Source: Gordionus sp. m RMFG-2023
Lineage: Eukaryota > Nematomorpha > Gordioida > Chordodea > Parachordodidae
Assembly (NCBI RefSeq): GCF_954871325.1
Contig: NC_088778.1
Coordinates: 20,941,120 to 21,005,119, forward strand
Direction: 5' to 3'
Length of the DNA stretch: 64,000 nt
Under the pieces are notes generated by a model, which ran no database searches, was not told the DNA's origin, and was given only the letters and a program-made list of their open reading frames with translations. Positions 35,701-46,385 of this stretch are shown here, in pieces. Numbering within the stretch: the stretch's first letter is position 1; the number at the start of each line of letters is the position of its first letter. The translations under genes and the position numbers were made by a program.

Positions 35701-37749
35701 CTATAACTGACCATTATAATATATTTAAATGACATATGTTATGGTATAGTAAAATTATAGATGTTGTACTAATAAAAAGTATATTAAAAATTAAAACCGG
35801 TATCTTTGCAGAATACAAAATTAGATATGATATCGGATCGGTTATCGGCCGATATCAATTTAATATCTGAAATATCGGATCAGATCGGCCTCCAAAAAGT
35901 GGTATCGGTACACCCCTAATTTTAAGTTTATAAAATTTGCTAAAACCCTCTATGAAACATATCCCTGTATTTGCTATACTTCTATGAGACATATCAATAT
36001 ATTCATCGAGGATTATCACTTAGATATTATAAGTTTTTTCAAAAAAAATCCATTTCCATTTGAATGAAAGTTCATTTATGCCTATTTTTAAATTCATTAT
36101 AGAACTGATAAAATTTTTATATTTATTATTGTAAATCTTGTTCACACAATTGAATAAAACTGTAGGTAAAATAATTATAATGAATAATTAATTTAATCAT
36201 TTTGGTATGAGTTGTTTATGCTAATTTAAAATGCTAAAGGAATTTTTTTAAATAATGGGGATATTCTCAAAAATTTTAGGCTAACATCCATTATTATTAA
36301 ATCTACACAAATAGTTACAAATTTAAATAAATAATTCAGATTTAAGGTTCTGGCATATAGCATTTGGTACAAAATAAAATGTCAAAAAATAGCGTGAGTC
36401 AAACATGGATATATATAGTAATTAATGCAAATTGTTCATAGAATCCAATCAGCCTCTATAAAGTTGATGTAATTAATTCATAAAATTATAAAAGTCCAAC
36501 TGAATGGGTTTTAGTGAATAAAGATTATAACAAGTTGCAATTTTGAATCCAAGGCATGCTGAAATTTATATAAAAGAATTTCTGAAAAGAACTTGTAAAA
36601 AGTTTTGCAATTAGAGAATGTGTCAAAATACAAATTAAATTATCAATATTTTCTAAAATTTACAAAAATTAAATAGTGGGTTAAATGTACACATTGTATG
36701 TATTAATGAGGATAAAAGAGTCTAATAATAAAAATAAAATATCTCAAATGCTATAACAAGTGTAATCATTGCTAAATATATGTCAATGAACTTTTAAAAA
36801 AGTAAAGTAATTAAAATAACTATAAAGGTAACAAAATATAATGAGGTTTTTAAGCACTATTGACCTGTTTAGATGGTCATATAAATCTTGATATAAAAAA
36901 TAAAATATTTCAAAAACTGGTATCATTATACTTCTGTATATTAAAAAAAATTTTTTAAGCTGAATTGGTCTTGGGCCTATAATAAATATTATCGCTTAAG
37001 TGGCCTAAAAATTTTGATTTTGAAAGGGATCAGGCCTAAAAATAAAAAAAATATATCCAGGATGAGGTCAAACCAATAAAGATATTATGCAGGGCTAAAA
37101 AATATATTTATATTAAGAGAACAAAAATAGATGATTACAGATTATGTTATTTTATGTTTAAATAATTGTCAACAAAATCTTATAATTACCAAATGATCAT
37201 TATCATATGAATCCAAAAATATTCCTAGTCCATTCCACAAATCTAAACTACCAAATGTTGATCCCTCACCTCCTTGATTAGTTGCATTAAACCATATAGC
37301 CTTAAATTTTAAAATATTATATCTTCATAAATAAAAATACCAATCCATCAGCTCCTAATTTGCCATGTCCAGCTATTTTAACGCTAGCTATTACTTCAAA
37401 ATCTTGATGATTCCATGGCAATTTATTCCATGCCCATCCTTCAAATTTTATATGAACTATACATGAGATATTAATTAACCTTTTTGGCTATTTAAAGAAG
37501 GTGCTAATCGTAAACCATCCTGGGAAATAATTGCATCTATGGGGTGAATTACAAGACAATAAGTATGATGTATTTACTTCCTCCTATATTCCATAAAAAC
37601 ATTTTATTATCTGGGCCTATTAATATAGGTCTTGAGAAACTATGTTTATATTCAAATTTTTTATTTAACATCGAATTCATCCCAAACAGCCATTCAATAA
37701 TAAGAAACAAATTAAATATTATATGATTTGAAATTATATTTATCTGCAT
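23752..37749 (-). CDS. LMAN1: ERGIC-53 (LMAN1) L-type lectin cargo receptor, eight exons seen
   Basis: Exons, in order: 37578-37749, 37480-37536, 37341-37438, 37190-37300, 28771-29056, 28044-28090, 26955-27110, 23752-23844 (340 codons, all phases agree). Exon 1 gives a signal peptide (FNLFLIIEWLFG) and the lectin start FEYKHSFSRP. The lectin fold follows: GWAWNKLPW, GADGLAIWF, GIFLDSYDND, VMVNNG, CVAHFRN, and SAATGGLADDHDV. Exon 7 is a charged coiled coil and exon 8 has LRLILEGQNRIE, the ERGIC-53 signature after the lectin domain; this separates it from VIP36. Family members cycle between ER and Golgi carrying glycoproteins, holding Ca2+ and high-mannose glycans. The Ca2+ residues (Asp, Asn of DSYDND and Asp of QSQD) and the Cys pair are present; the usual ligand His is Gln. 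The transmembrane and tail exons are not found. First three introns are 40-41 bp; introns 4 and 7 are 8133 and 3110 bp, filled by elements. Confidence 0.9.
24006..26693 (-). mobile_element. Long-TIR DNA transposon in ERGIC-53 intron 7, TAA duplication
   Basis: Inverted arms of about 600-690 bp, starting GGGTAATTCCATACCAAATC on the left and mirrored to GGTTTGGAATTACCC on the right, flanked by TAA (24003-24005, 26694-26696). The 3-bp TWA-type duplication points to the PIF/Harbinger group, but no Harbinger nuclease is seen. The 1.4-kb interior holds minus-strand coding remnants: a small zinc finger (HYICDKCRKRLS near 25690-25710), and a C-terminal domain (24695-25000). Stops break the linking region. 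It could instead be a poorly classified long-TIR group. Confidence 0.78.
24695..25000 (-). pseudogene. C-terminal small domain of the long-TIR element protein
   Basis: 101 open codons: GYVTCAYEHDWWLGFVQEV, then VKINFLYPKGPANSFVYPA, DILFIPKNNIL and a TGRTYNLS end. The Y-x-WWLG-V pattern and PxGPxxSFxxP phrase form a Tudor-like compact beta domain I recall at the C-termini of uncharacterised element proteins in invertebrates; no name is given. A second frame (24975-25157) overlaps its start and may continue the same protein. Confidence 0.55.
26955..27110 (-). CDS. LMAN1: ERGIC-53 exon 7: charged coiled-coil segment
   Basis: 52 codons with FKEFYEKLNKQKEEYIKEHP, matching the Lys/Glu-rich helix that follows the lectin domain in ERGIC-53, then PWESEEDW at the GTACCA donor. 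If not spliced, six more residues and a stop would follow. Confidence 0.8.
27191..28013. mobile_element. Nested worn MITEs in ERGIC-53 intron 6
   Basis: AGTGCTGTTAATAAACTA (27320) and inverted AATGTTGTTAAAAGTTAC (right end near 28013), each followed inward by TAACTAGTTAC, are TIRs of one hAT-like MITE. Inside or overlapping it is a second unit with CCCGCCCG-rich sequence ending GACCCCTAG near 27690, whose partner may be TCTAGAGGTGGCC at 27190. No exact target duplications survive. Confidence 0.5.
28771..29056 (-). CDS. LMAN1: ERGIC-53 exon 5: lectin C-terminal half
   Basis: A 286-bp exon from an acceptor CATCTAG to a donor GTAAAT. It encodes GDNPYIGVMVNNGTQIFDQ through CVAHFRN, the beta-strand SYYQKTLVV, and FGLSAATGGLA. 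Joined to exon 6 it gives ATGGLADDHDV, the sugar-loop signature. Confidence 0.9.
29340..29561. mobile_element. 222-bp hAT MITE, TAGTGTTGTTAAACGGCT ends
   Basis: TAGTGTTGTTAAACGGCT at the left and CATTTAACAACACTA at the right, with an exact 8-bp duplication CTTCTAAT (29332-29339, 29562-29569). It belongs to the same family as 17400-17619; a fragment of a third copy ends in GTTTAACAACACTA at about 40458. It sits in ERGIC-53 intron 4. Confidence 0.9.
30641..32700. repeat. Left array of about 115-bp units with TGACAATTGTCA
   Basis: About 19 units. Two unit types alternate: type A carries GGGTAAAAATATAGATTGT and GTACCATAGAAAAG, type B carries GGGCTAAAATAAGTATTG and GTACCCTAGATAAG. The alternation shows a roughly 230-bp higher-order repeat. 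The 12-bp perfect palindrome is the best-kept part of the unit; at 32014 and 32028 it is doubled. Confidence 0.85.
33020..34080. repeat. Right inverted array of the same about 115-bp units
   Basis: About nine units in the opposite orientation to 30641-32700, with the palindrome near 33256, 33370, 33490, 33600 and weaker copies at 33138, 33710, 33827, 33945 and 34052. Units nearest the outer edge are more worn. Confidence 0.8.
35215..35918. mobile_element. 704-bp hAT-type MITE with TATCGGTAC ends
   Basis: TAGGGATGTACCGATA at the left and ATCGGTACACCCCTA at the right; an exact 8-bp duplication ATTTTAAG (35207-35214, 35919-35926). Repeated ATCGGATCGG phrases follow each end. The interior is A+T without a frame. 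In ERGIC-53 intron 4. Confidence 0.88.
35927..37189. other. Remainder of ERGIC-53 intron 4
   Basis: AT-rich sequence with no element or exon that I can support. GGCCTAAAAAT-type phrases at 36975-37085 could be a very worn repeat. Confidence 0.4.
37578..37749 (-). CDS. LMAN1: ERGIC-53 exon 1: signal peptide and lectin start
   Basis: ATG at 37749. A hydrophobic stretch (residues 8-23) is followed by the lectin N-terminus with FEYKHSFSRPILIGPDNK and FLWNIGG. Phase-1 donor GTAAAT. Confidence 0.82.
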
Positions 37750-38157
37750 GCGTATTTGTAAATTAGCAGTTTTTGTTAGAATTAAATGATTGACATACTT
37801 CTCATATTAAAATATACACGATAAATCTAAAATATATTTTATAAGACTAATCTTCTAAGACATTTCATTTATTCATAGCATTTTGAGTATTTAATATCTA
37901 CTAAAAAAATCTATCATTTTACAATGAGCAACTTTACATATATTTTACAATTCAATCAATAGTCTGCATAGCGAAATAAAGATTAATATTGAAAATTATA
38001 TTTTAAACCGTAGATTTTTTATTTACTCAATAAAAAATTGGGATAATGACAATTTTGATTATAATTGTCATATATTTAAAATATTTACTTTAAAACGTGG
38101 GCATTTTAAAATGGGATAAATGTATCTTCCAACATATGTTTTTGTATGATATATTCA

Positions 38158-38570
38158 CAGAGTTATACAAAAGATCTTCTTTGAAGATTTTTGAGCGAGA
38201 TCTAGCTCAAAAATTTGAGCAAGATCTTTGAAGATCGTAAAATTTGAAGATTTTTTATTTTTTAAAAATTTTGTCGATCAACGATCTTTAAAAATCTTCA
38301 TGATATTTATTTTTTTACCCCTTTATTAAAAGCCCAGATGTTTTTCAATTTTCATCAAGGCAGGAGGAGAGGTATAAAACATAAAAGAAATATTATATTA
38401 ATAAAATTGAAAAACATCTGGGCTTTTAATAAAGGGGTAAAAAAATAAATATCATGAAGATCTTTGAAGATCGTAGATCTTTGAAGATCGTTACACAAAA
38501 TTTTTAAAAAATTAAAGATCTTCAAATTTTACGATCTTCAAAGATCATTTTGAGCAAATGTACAACTCTG
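38158..38570. mobile_element. 413-bp hairpin MITE, CAGAGTT ends
   Basis: The arms (about 38158-38357 and 38397-38570) are inverted copies nearly throughout, with repeated GATCTTTGAAGATC palindromes and the shared phrase AAGCCCAGATG facing a 40-bp loop. CAGAGTTATACA at the left mirrors CAGAGTTGTACA at the right. ATATTCA on both sides is a 7-bp direct repeat, near the 8 bp of hAT. Confidence 0.85.
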
Positions 38571-39758
38571 ATATTCATTGTAATTATTTACAGAGTACTT
38601 CGTTGTTTTTAAACAGAATCTCAAATTATGAGAGCATAAAACATGAAATAACATATTTTGTTTTAATTAGATTCTAATGTCATTGTATTCTAAGTTCTCT
38701 TACCTACTCTCAGATAAATAATTAATATATACTCATCAAGCGTCACTAAGAGAGGGCGCGCAGGGGCCCAAATCCCCTTAAAAATTTGAATAGCCTCCTG
38801 AAGTAGAAATTTTTTTTAATGGCTCTTTAATATCTTCTTGAAATCAAAATAAATTTTTTTGTTGCCCCCTGAGCGATGGTTCCACGTCAATTCGGCGCCG
38901 CGACAATTTGGTGCGGCAACAATTCGGCGCAACGTTAATTCAGCGCAACGTCAATTCAGCGCAACGTCAATTCAGCGCAACGTCAATTCAGCACAACGTC
39001 AATTCGGCGCGTATCTAATACAGTTGCAATTTATTATAAATTTATTAGTATAAAAAAAAGGATGATTAAATAGAAATGATTTTGAATGTTGGTCATATTA
39101 ATTATTTCTTCGTATTTTTTTTTACAAAAATCTCAATTTTATTTACTAAATGTGTAATATCAATAAAAAAAAATTAACAACCAATATTTATACCGATTTC
39201 CTTGCTAGACCAATTTACCACATTATAAGGTAGGGGAGACTGGGGTTAGTTGGACCGATTTTTACAAAATTTAGCTCCTGATTTTTTTAGATAATATAAA
39301 AAATAATATATGATTAGATACCTCCTAAAACTATACTCTATAAAGGTACCTTATAAAAATTTTAAGAATATAATCTTTTTTTTTTGAATTGCGCAATGTC
39401 AATTCGGCGACGCGACAACTCAGCGCAACGTCAATTCGGCGCGGCGACAATTCGGCGCAACGTCAATTCAGCGCAACGTCAATTCGGCGCAACGTCAATT
39501 CAGCGCAACGTTAATTCGGCGCGGCGTCAATTCGGCGCGTATCTAATACAGTTGCAATTTATTATAAATTTATTAGTATAAAAAAAGGATGATTAAATAG
39601 AAATGATTTTGAATGTTGGTCATATTAATTATTTCTTCGTATTTTTTTTACAAAAATCTCAATTTTATTTACTAAATGTGTAATATCAATAAAAAAAAAT
39701 TAACAATCAATATTTATACCGATTTCCTTGCTGGACAAATTTACCACATTATAAGGTA

Positions 39759-40320
39759 GGGGAGACTGGGGTTAGTCGGACCGATTTTTATAAAATTGGC
39801 TATAGCTCCTGGTTTTTTAGTAAATATAAAAAAAATATATGATTAGATACTTAAAACTATACTCTATAAAGGTTCCTTATAAAAAATTTTAAGAATATAA
39901 TCATTTTTTTTTTAATTTTACTTTTTGTAAAAGAACAATTTTGTCCAACAAGCCCCAATAGCGGGTAAATTAAGGCAAGTTATATATAAAAATTGAAACT
40001 TAATTTTGGTTAATTTAATAAACATTTTGTATTTTTTTCATTATTAACTGCCATAATTGACGTGTATGGTTTAGCAAGCCCTGCTAACTTTAAATTTCTG
40101 GATATAATAAATACTCATAAAACTTTCCCAAATTATAAAAACTTCATCAATATTTTATTTCTTAAATAAAATTTTTAATAATTATTTTAAAAGATTTTTT
40201 GTCTATAGACGTAAACTAGTCAAAATTATATTATGATAAAATTTTAACCTTCTCGTGTATTTAATTTTAAGATGAGATTAAGTGGTTTGCCAAGCCCCGG
40301 TACCTAACCCCAGTCTCCCC
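39759..40320. mobile_element. 562-bp MITE with AGGGGAGACTGGGGTTAG ends
   Basis: A perfect 18-bp TIR, AGGGGAGACTGGGGTTAG and its mirror, flanked by TA on each side, the pattern of Tc1/mariner-like or related MITEs. The left end with adjoining sequence is also part of the duplicated arms of the surrounding foldback element (39236 and 43495), so it entered before the arms were copied. Confidence 0.7.
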
Positions 40321-40801
40321 TATTTTGATTAGTAGCCAATATTATGTAAGCGAGATTTTGCGCTAAATGTAAGAAAAGTTTGGACTTCTATCTCTAATCT
40401 TACATGTTATTATGGCTAAAATCTTAATCGACCCAAATCGGACGTTTAACAACACTAATGTTGATCCAATAAAATTCAAATTAAGACTGATTCATTTTTT
40501 AGATTTAATAAAAATCCTTAAAATAATTCTATTAATCATTTTAAATATATATTATGTTTAACTAATTTTTTCTATTATAAAATAATCAAAAATGAATTAA
40601 CGCACAAAGGCAATTTTATGGCTGTTTATGATTGGTATTTAGGATTTATGCTAAGAAATCATAATATCTCCTTTATGTCCAAAATGTTTATTAAATTAAC
40701 CTAAATTAAGTTTCAATTTTTATATATAATTTGCTTCAATTTATAAGTATTATGATATTTTTAACAATAAAACAATACAATTATTCTATACGTATCATTA
40801 T

Positions 40802-43190
40802 CATTGGCGTACGCAGCGGGGAGGGGGGCAGGGGGACAAATCCCCCCCCCCAAAGCCAAAAAATGCAGATGCCGGATAAATTTTTCAAAAATATTATTGT
40901 TTTGTATTTTATAATATTTAATCCATTCTCTTTCGTTTTAAATATATTTAATTACATTTATTTATCACATTCATTTACTAAGTTATTTTATCAATTAATT
41001 TCGATTTCAAGTTTTTCTTGGCGTAATATTTGTCTATTTTCTAGTCAAATAATAATTATGGACATAAGAAATTTTTTAAACATACTGATGATGATGAAAA
41101 TCCTAGTCATCTTACAAAAAAGCAAAAAAGTACAAATAATTTTATAACATTTCATAATTAGCCTAGAAGTAAAACATAAGCTTCTTAAAAAGGTAATAAA
41201 GATACCTAAGATTAATATTTTATTTAATAATAGATTTATATTCTACCCCTCAAATTTCACACAAACTTTATGTGCTAATTGAAAGTTAAAATTTCAAAAC
41301 AGCTATTTTACTAGATGGTTGTGGCTAGAATTCTCTACCGAGACAATGGAGCTTATTGCAAGTTATGAGTCCTGTTAGTTAAGTCAACAAGTACAAAGAT
41401 GCTGGATAAATCTTTGACAATAAAACAAATTTATCACAAACGCGGTGAAACCATTATTTCTTCAAATTAATTGTGGGGATATGATTCCCATTTTATCACA
41501 TATTGACAAAAATAGGATTAAAATAGCAAAAGAAAATAGAGATCAAGCTAACTATTGAGGCTATACTATATTATGGATTGCAGGGCCCGTAATTACATGG
41601 TCATTGGATTCAGGAAGCTTGAATTTCAATAATAATTATAATGAAGGTAATTTTCGTGGTCTTGTAAAATTTCAAGCATTAGGAGATTCTGTAAACAGAA
41701 TTATTTCTGAAACTCCTTGTCCAACAAGGAGAAAGACATTGCAAAAAGCTTGTCCAACGAGATGGAGTCTTTGCCATCAAAACAGCTTCTATAGAGTTAG
41801 AAGAGTTGATTATTATGCTCTTACTGAAAAATCACACCTGAAGGAGATATATCCTCAGAAGCAAGCATATCATTGGTTTCAATACTTACTTTTTTTTCTC
41901 ATTAGAATATATATTATGTATTTTTAAAAACATAACATAGACTTGATTGAAATGATGAGAATAGCGGAGAGCATATTATTAGAACTCAGGGAAATTAGGG
42001 CTAATGTTATTGAAGAATTTCATATTTTATATGTTATTTTTGAGTCAAAAGCAGAGCTATATGAGATTAACATTTGCTCCCTCGGCTTGCATCGAGGCAA
42101 GCTTATCGTCCTAACATTAATATAGGGTCAGTAGAAGAGTATTATAAAATAAATGTCTTTATCCCTCTCTTAGATACATTTATAACCCAAATAGAACGGG
42201 TTTTAATTCATCAGGCAGCACTTAGCAGTCTGCAGATATTACTTCCACAAAAGCCTTACCAACCTTTTTCAGATAGTATTAGAAAAAAAATAAAATATTT
42301 ATCAGATTTTTTCATGAAGATGTTAAAGTATCTTATGATGCCTTATTAGCTGAATGCCAACTATAGTATATAAAAGATTAACTATGGTTGATATAGTCCC
42401 AAAAAATGCTATGGATGCTTTGCATCATTTCAAACATCTTTAAGATTATTTTCCCAATGTATAATAAATTATATATATTAGCAACACTTTACATTAGTAC
42501 TGCAACTAATGAGAGAACATTCCCTTCTTTAAGAAGAATAAAAACATACCTAAAGGAGTACAACATCTGACAATATATTGAATGGTTTGGCCCTTTTGAA
42601 TATTCGTAGGCATTTGAGGCCAAGCACAGATGAGATAATTGAACAATAAACCTAATCTCAATGAAGATTGGATTTTACATATAAATTTATAATATGCTTC
42701 TTAATTATTTTATGTGCGAATTAATATTTTAACTATATTTTTTCATGAATACTTTTTAAGTTATTACATACAAAATACAATTATTCCTAAGAAACTTGTG
42801 TAATAATTTATATTTCCAACATTTAAATTTATACTTTATATATAAATTTTAAAGGCTTAAATTTAAATTTCTATTTTGGGTCATTTATTTTATAGTGATT
42901 TCTGATTTATATGCTGGTTATATTTATTTATTTATAATTCACATTTATATTATAGTTTTTCATATGCCGCCGGTTATATCCGTTTAATATTTTTTTAATT
43001 CACATTTATTTTATAGTTTTCCATATGCCGGTTTATATATTTATTTTTTATAATATCACATTAATTTAAAATTCTGTATTAGAAATTGTTATTAGTCCTA
43101 AAAAAATTTATGCTTTATATTTTTATATAACAATGATTTTATTTAAAAAAATTTTAATCCCCCCACACCAAATTCCTGCGTACGCGCATG
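40802..43190 (+). mobile_element. hAT transposon copy B (GCGTACGCAG family), full length, decayed
   Basis: CATTGGCGTACGCAG and CTGCGTACGCGCATG ends with an exact 8-bp duplication ATCATTAT (40794-40801, 43191-43198). Plus-strand transposase remnants in order: EGNFRGLVKF and CPTRWSLCH (41604-41927, the DUF4371/hAT core with TRW), RIAESILLELREIRANV (41943-42125), and TNERTFPSLRRIKTYL at about 42505-42560, the dimerisation domain. Several frame changes and stops separate them. It is nested inside the foldback element 38878-43879 and is thus younger than it. Confidence 0.9.
41604..42349 (+). pseudogene. hAT transposase remnant of copy B
   Basis: Three frames overlap in succession (41604-41927, 41943-42125, 42074-42349). 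The first holds GNFRGLV and the TRW motif followed by a helical segment, the others the linker before the dimerisation domain. The split into frames is decay and not splicing, because the breaks lie without GT..AG borders. Confidence 0.7.
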
Positions 43191-44319
43191 ATCATTATTA
43201 ATAAATAGAAATGCATTTCAATTTATTATGGCTAAAAAAACCAATGATTTAGGAAGCCCCTTGAATTTGCTTCACCCCGCTATTGGGGCTTTTTGGATAT
43301 TATTTTTACTTTTTCAAAAAGTAAAATTTAAAAAAAATGATTATATTCTTAAAATTTTTATAAGGTACCTTTATAGAGTATAGTTTTAGGAGGTATCTAA
43401 TCATATATTATTTTTTATATTATCTAAAAAAATCAGGAGCTAAATTTTGTAAAAATCGGTTCAACTAACCCCAGTCTCCCCTACCTTATAATGTGGTAAA
43501 TTCGTCTAGCAAGGAAATCGGTATAAATATTGGTTGTTAATTTTTTTTATTGATATTACACATTTAGTAAATAAAATTGAGATTTTTGTAAAAAAAAATA
43601 CGAAGAAATAATTAATATGACCAACATTCAAAATCATTTCTATTTAATCATCCTTTTTTTTATACTAATAAATTTATAATAAATTGCAACTGTATTAGAT
43701 ACTCGCCGAATTGACGCCGCGCCGAATTGACGTTGCGCCGAATTGACGTTGCGCTGAATTGACGTTGCGCTGAATTGACGTTGCGCCGAATTGACGTTGC
43801 GCCGAATTGACGTTGCGCCGAATTGACGCCGCGCCGAGTTTTCTGCGCCGAATTTTCCGCGCCGAATTGACGTGATACCCTGAGCGATTCTTTTATAATT
43901 CTATTAAATAATGTATAGATTTAATTTTATTTTAAAAATTAACAAGACTATCTAAATTTTTATTAAATGAATACTATTTTAATTATTATATTAGATTAAT
44001 ACATATAAATTATATTTTCACTATGTTAGCTTTTCAATCAAATTCAGTATTAAAAATAGAATATCAATATCACAAACTAAATATAATTTTAGAATTAACA
44101 ATTGAAGCTTAATTGACTTTTTAAATTATTATATAATCCTAATTTAATAAATATCCTAATTAAATAAATATAATCATTTATTAATTGAAAATTAACAAAT
44201 TTAATATTGTAATTAACTGAGTTCGAAATCGCTAGTCAATTATATTATTCATTTTTAAATTTAATTACCATACCTCTTCCTAAAAATATTTTCAAGGTCC
44301 AAATAAGTATAAAAGGGAT

Positions 44320-46090
44320 CGGTTCTAAATCGCTAAACGAAAAATCGCTAAAAAATGGGATGTTCCCAATTTTGTTACCAGTGAAAATCCCAAAGATGTC
44401 TACTAGTGTTTTATTTAAAAAATGAAGATTCAAACCGTAGCAGAAAACATAAATAATTTACTTAAGCTTAGGAAATTAGATATTAAAGTATGTATAATTT
44501 ATAGATATGAAAATTTTATTTACATTTAAATTTTTTTACTTGTAAACCAATTCAAAGTAAAACTTAATTGTAATTATATATTATTATATTTTAGATGTTT
44601 CACCTTTAAATATTTGAGATACATCTATTTAATTTATAGTTATTTAATATGATTTATAATTTTTAACTTGGATTTGAGAGGGTCAAGGATTCTCCATGAG
44701 ATTAAGAAGATATTTGAGATACATCTATTTAATTTATAGTTAATTCATATGATTTATAATTTTTAACTTGGATATGAGAGGGTCAAGGATTCTCCATGAG
44801 ATTGAGAAGATATTTGAGATACATCTATTTAATTTATAATTAATTAATATGATTTATAATTTTTAACTTGGATTTGAGAGGGTCAAGGATTCTCCATGAG
44901 ATTGAGAAAATATTTGAGATACATCTATTTAATTTATAATTAATTAATATGATTTATAATTTTTAACTTGGATTTGAGAGGGTCAAGGATTCTCCATGAG
45001 ATTGAGAAGATATTTGAGATACATCTATTTAATTTATAGTTAATTAATATTATTTATAATTTTTAACTTGGATTTGAGAGGATCAAGGATTATCCATGAG
45101 ATTGAGAAGATATTTGAGATACATCTATTTAATTTATAGTTAATTAATATTATTTATATTTTTTAACTTGGATTTGAGAGGGTCAAGGATTCTCCATGAG
45201 ATTGAGAAGATATTTGAGATACATCTATTTAATTTATAGTTAATTAATATTATATATAATTTTTAACTTGGATTTGAGAGGGCCAAGTATTCTCCATGAG
45301 ATTGAGAAGATATTTGAGATACATCTATTTAATTTATAGTTAATTAATATTATATATAATTTTTAACTTGGATTTTGAGAGGGTCAAGGATTATCCATGA
45401 GATTGAGAAGATATTTGAGATACATCTATTTAATTTATAGTTAATTAATATTATTTATATTTTTTAACTTGGATTTGAGAGGGTCAAGGATTCTCCATGA
45501 GATTGAGAAGATATTTGAGATACATCTATTTAATTTTTAGTTAATTAATATTATTTATATTTTTTAACTTGGATTTGAGAGGGTCAAGGATTCTCCATGA
45601 GATTGAGAAGATATTTGAGATACATCTATTTAATTTATAGTTAATTAATATTATATATAATTTTTAACTTGGATTTGAGAGGGCCAAGTATTCTCCATGA
45701 GATTGAGAAGATGTTTGATTACATCTATATGATTTTGAGTTTATTAGACACTTGTAAACCAATTCAAAGTAAAACTTAATTGTAATTATATATCATTATA
45801 TTTTAGATGTTTCACCTTTATCATCAAACATTATCTTAGAACAACTGAGATCAAATTTTCAAGGTAAAAATATTTTATTACATAATTATAAAACAATAAA
45901 CTCAAAATCATTTAGATGTATCTCAAATATCTTCTCAATCTCATGGAGAATCCTTGACCCTCTCAAATCCAAGTTAAAAATTATAAATCATATTAATTAA
46001 CTATAAATTAAATAGATGTATCTCAAATATCTTCTCAATCTCATGGAGAATCCTTGACCCTCTCAAATCCAAGTTAAAAATTATAAATCT
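44320..46090. repeat. About 101-bp tandem array with inverted units, MULE-like end at left
   Basis: From 44603 to about 45720 eleven copies of a roughly 101-bp unit run head to tail, carrying GGATTTGAGAGGGTCAAGG and TCTCCATGAGATTGAGAAG. From 45907 to 46090 two copies run the other way. A 70-bp phrase starting ACTTGTAAACCAATTCAAAG flanks the array on both sides as a direct repeat (44537, 45750). At 44319 the sequence GGTTCTAAATCGCTAAACG resembles the GGTTCC ends of the two foldback elements. No right-hand partner or 9-bp duplication was found. Confidence 0.72.
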
Positions 46091-46385
46091 TAAATAAATA
46101 TTATAATTTTAGGTACTATAACCATTATCTAAACACAAATTTTAAAATAGGTTATACTCAAAGTCATTCAGCTTACACATCCCCTCTTTGCTCATATATC
46201 TCCCCATATATTCCTGATTTTCAAAGTAACATTTTTATAACAAATCAATTTAATCTATAAAATATAGATGCTCCCAACATATCAAATGATTTCTATACAT
46301 CTCCTCTTAATTCAGAAATAGAAAGTAATAATTCTTAATGAAAATATATATCACTATATATATAGGCAATTATTTTTTAGAAAAT

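Larger units (their letters stand above)
38878..43879. mobile_element. 5.0-kb foldback MULE-like element with CAATTCGGCGC minisatellite
   Basis: An exact 9-bp duplication CTGAGCGAT (38869-38877, 43880-43888) surrounds ends GGTTCCACGTCAATTCGGCG and, inverted, GGTATCACGTCAATTCGGCG. Next comes a roughly 16-bp minisatellite, AACGTCAATTCGGCGC and variants. The left arm is doubled: minisatellite plus about 380 bp of unique sequence at 38878-39390 and again at 39391-39915; the right arm (about 43250-43879) is one inverted copy. Two other elements lie inside: a TA-flanked MITE and hAT copy B. No transposase of its own, so it needs one in trans. Confidence 0.87.

Noticed and set aside
38859-39581. Frames rich in NSAQRQFGA repeats
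   Set aside because: They are read through the 16-bp minisatellite in element arms; the mirrored arm at 43700 has no equivalent frame.
44245-44433. Minus-strand 62-codon frame
   Set aside because: It overlaps the GGTTCTAAATCGC element end and repeated AAATCGCT phrases and has no recognisable domain.
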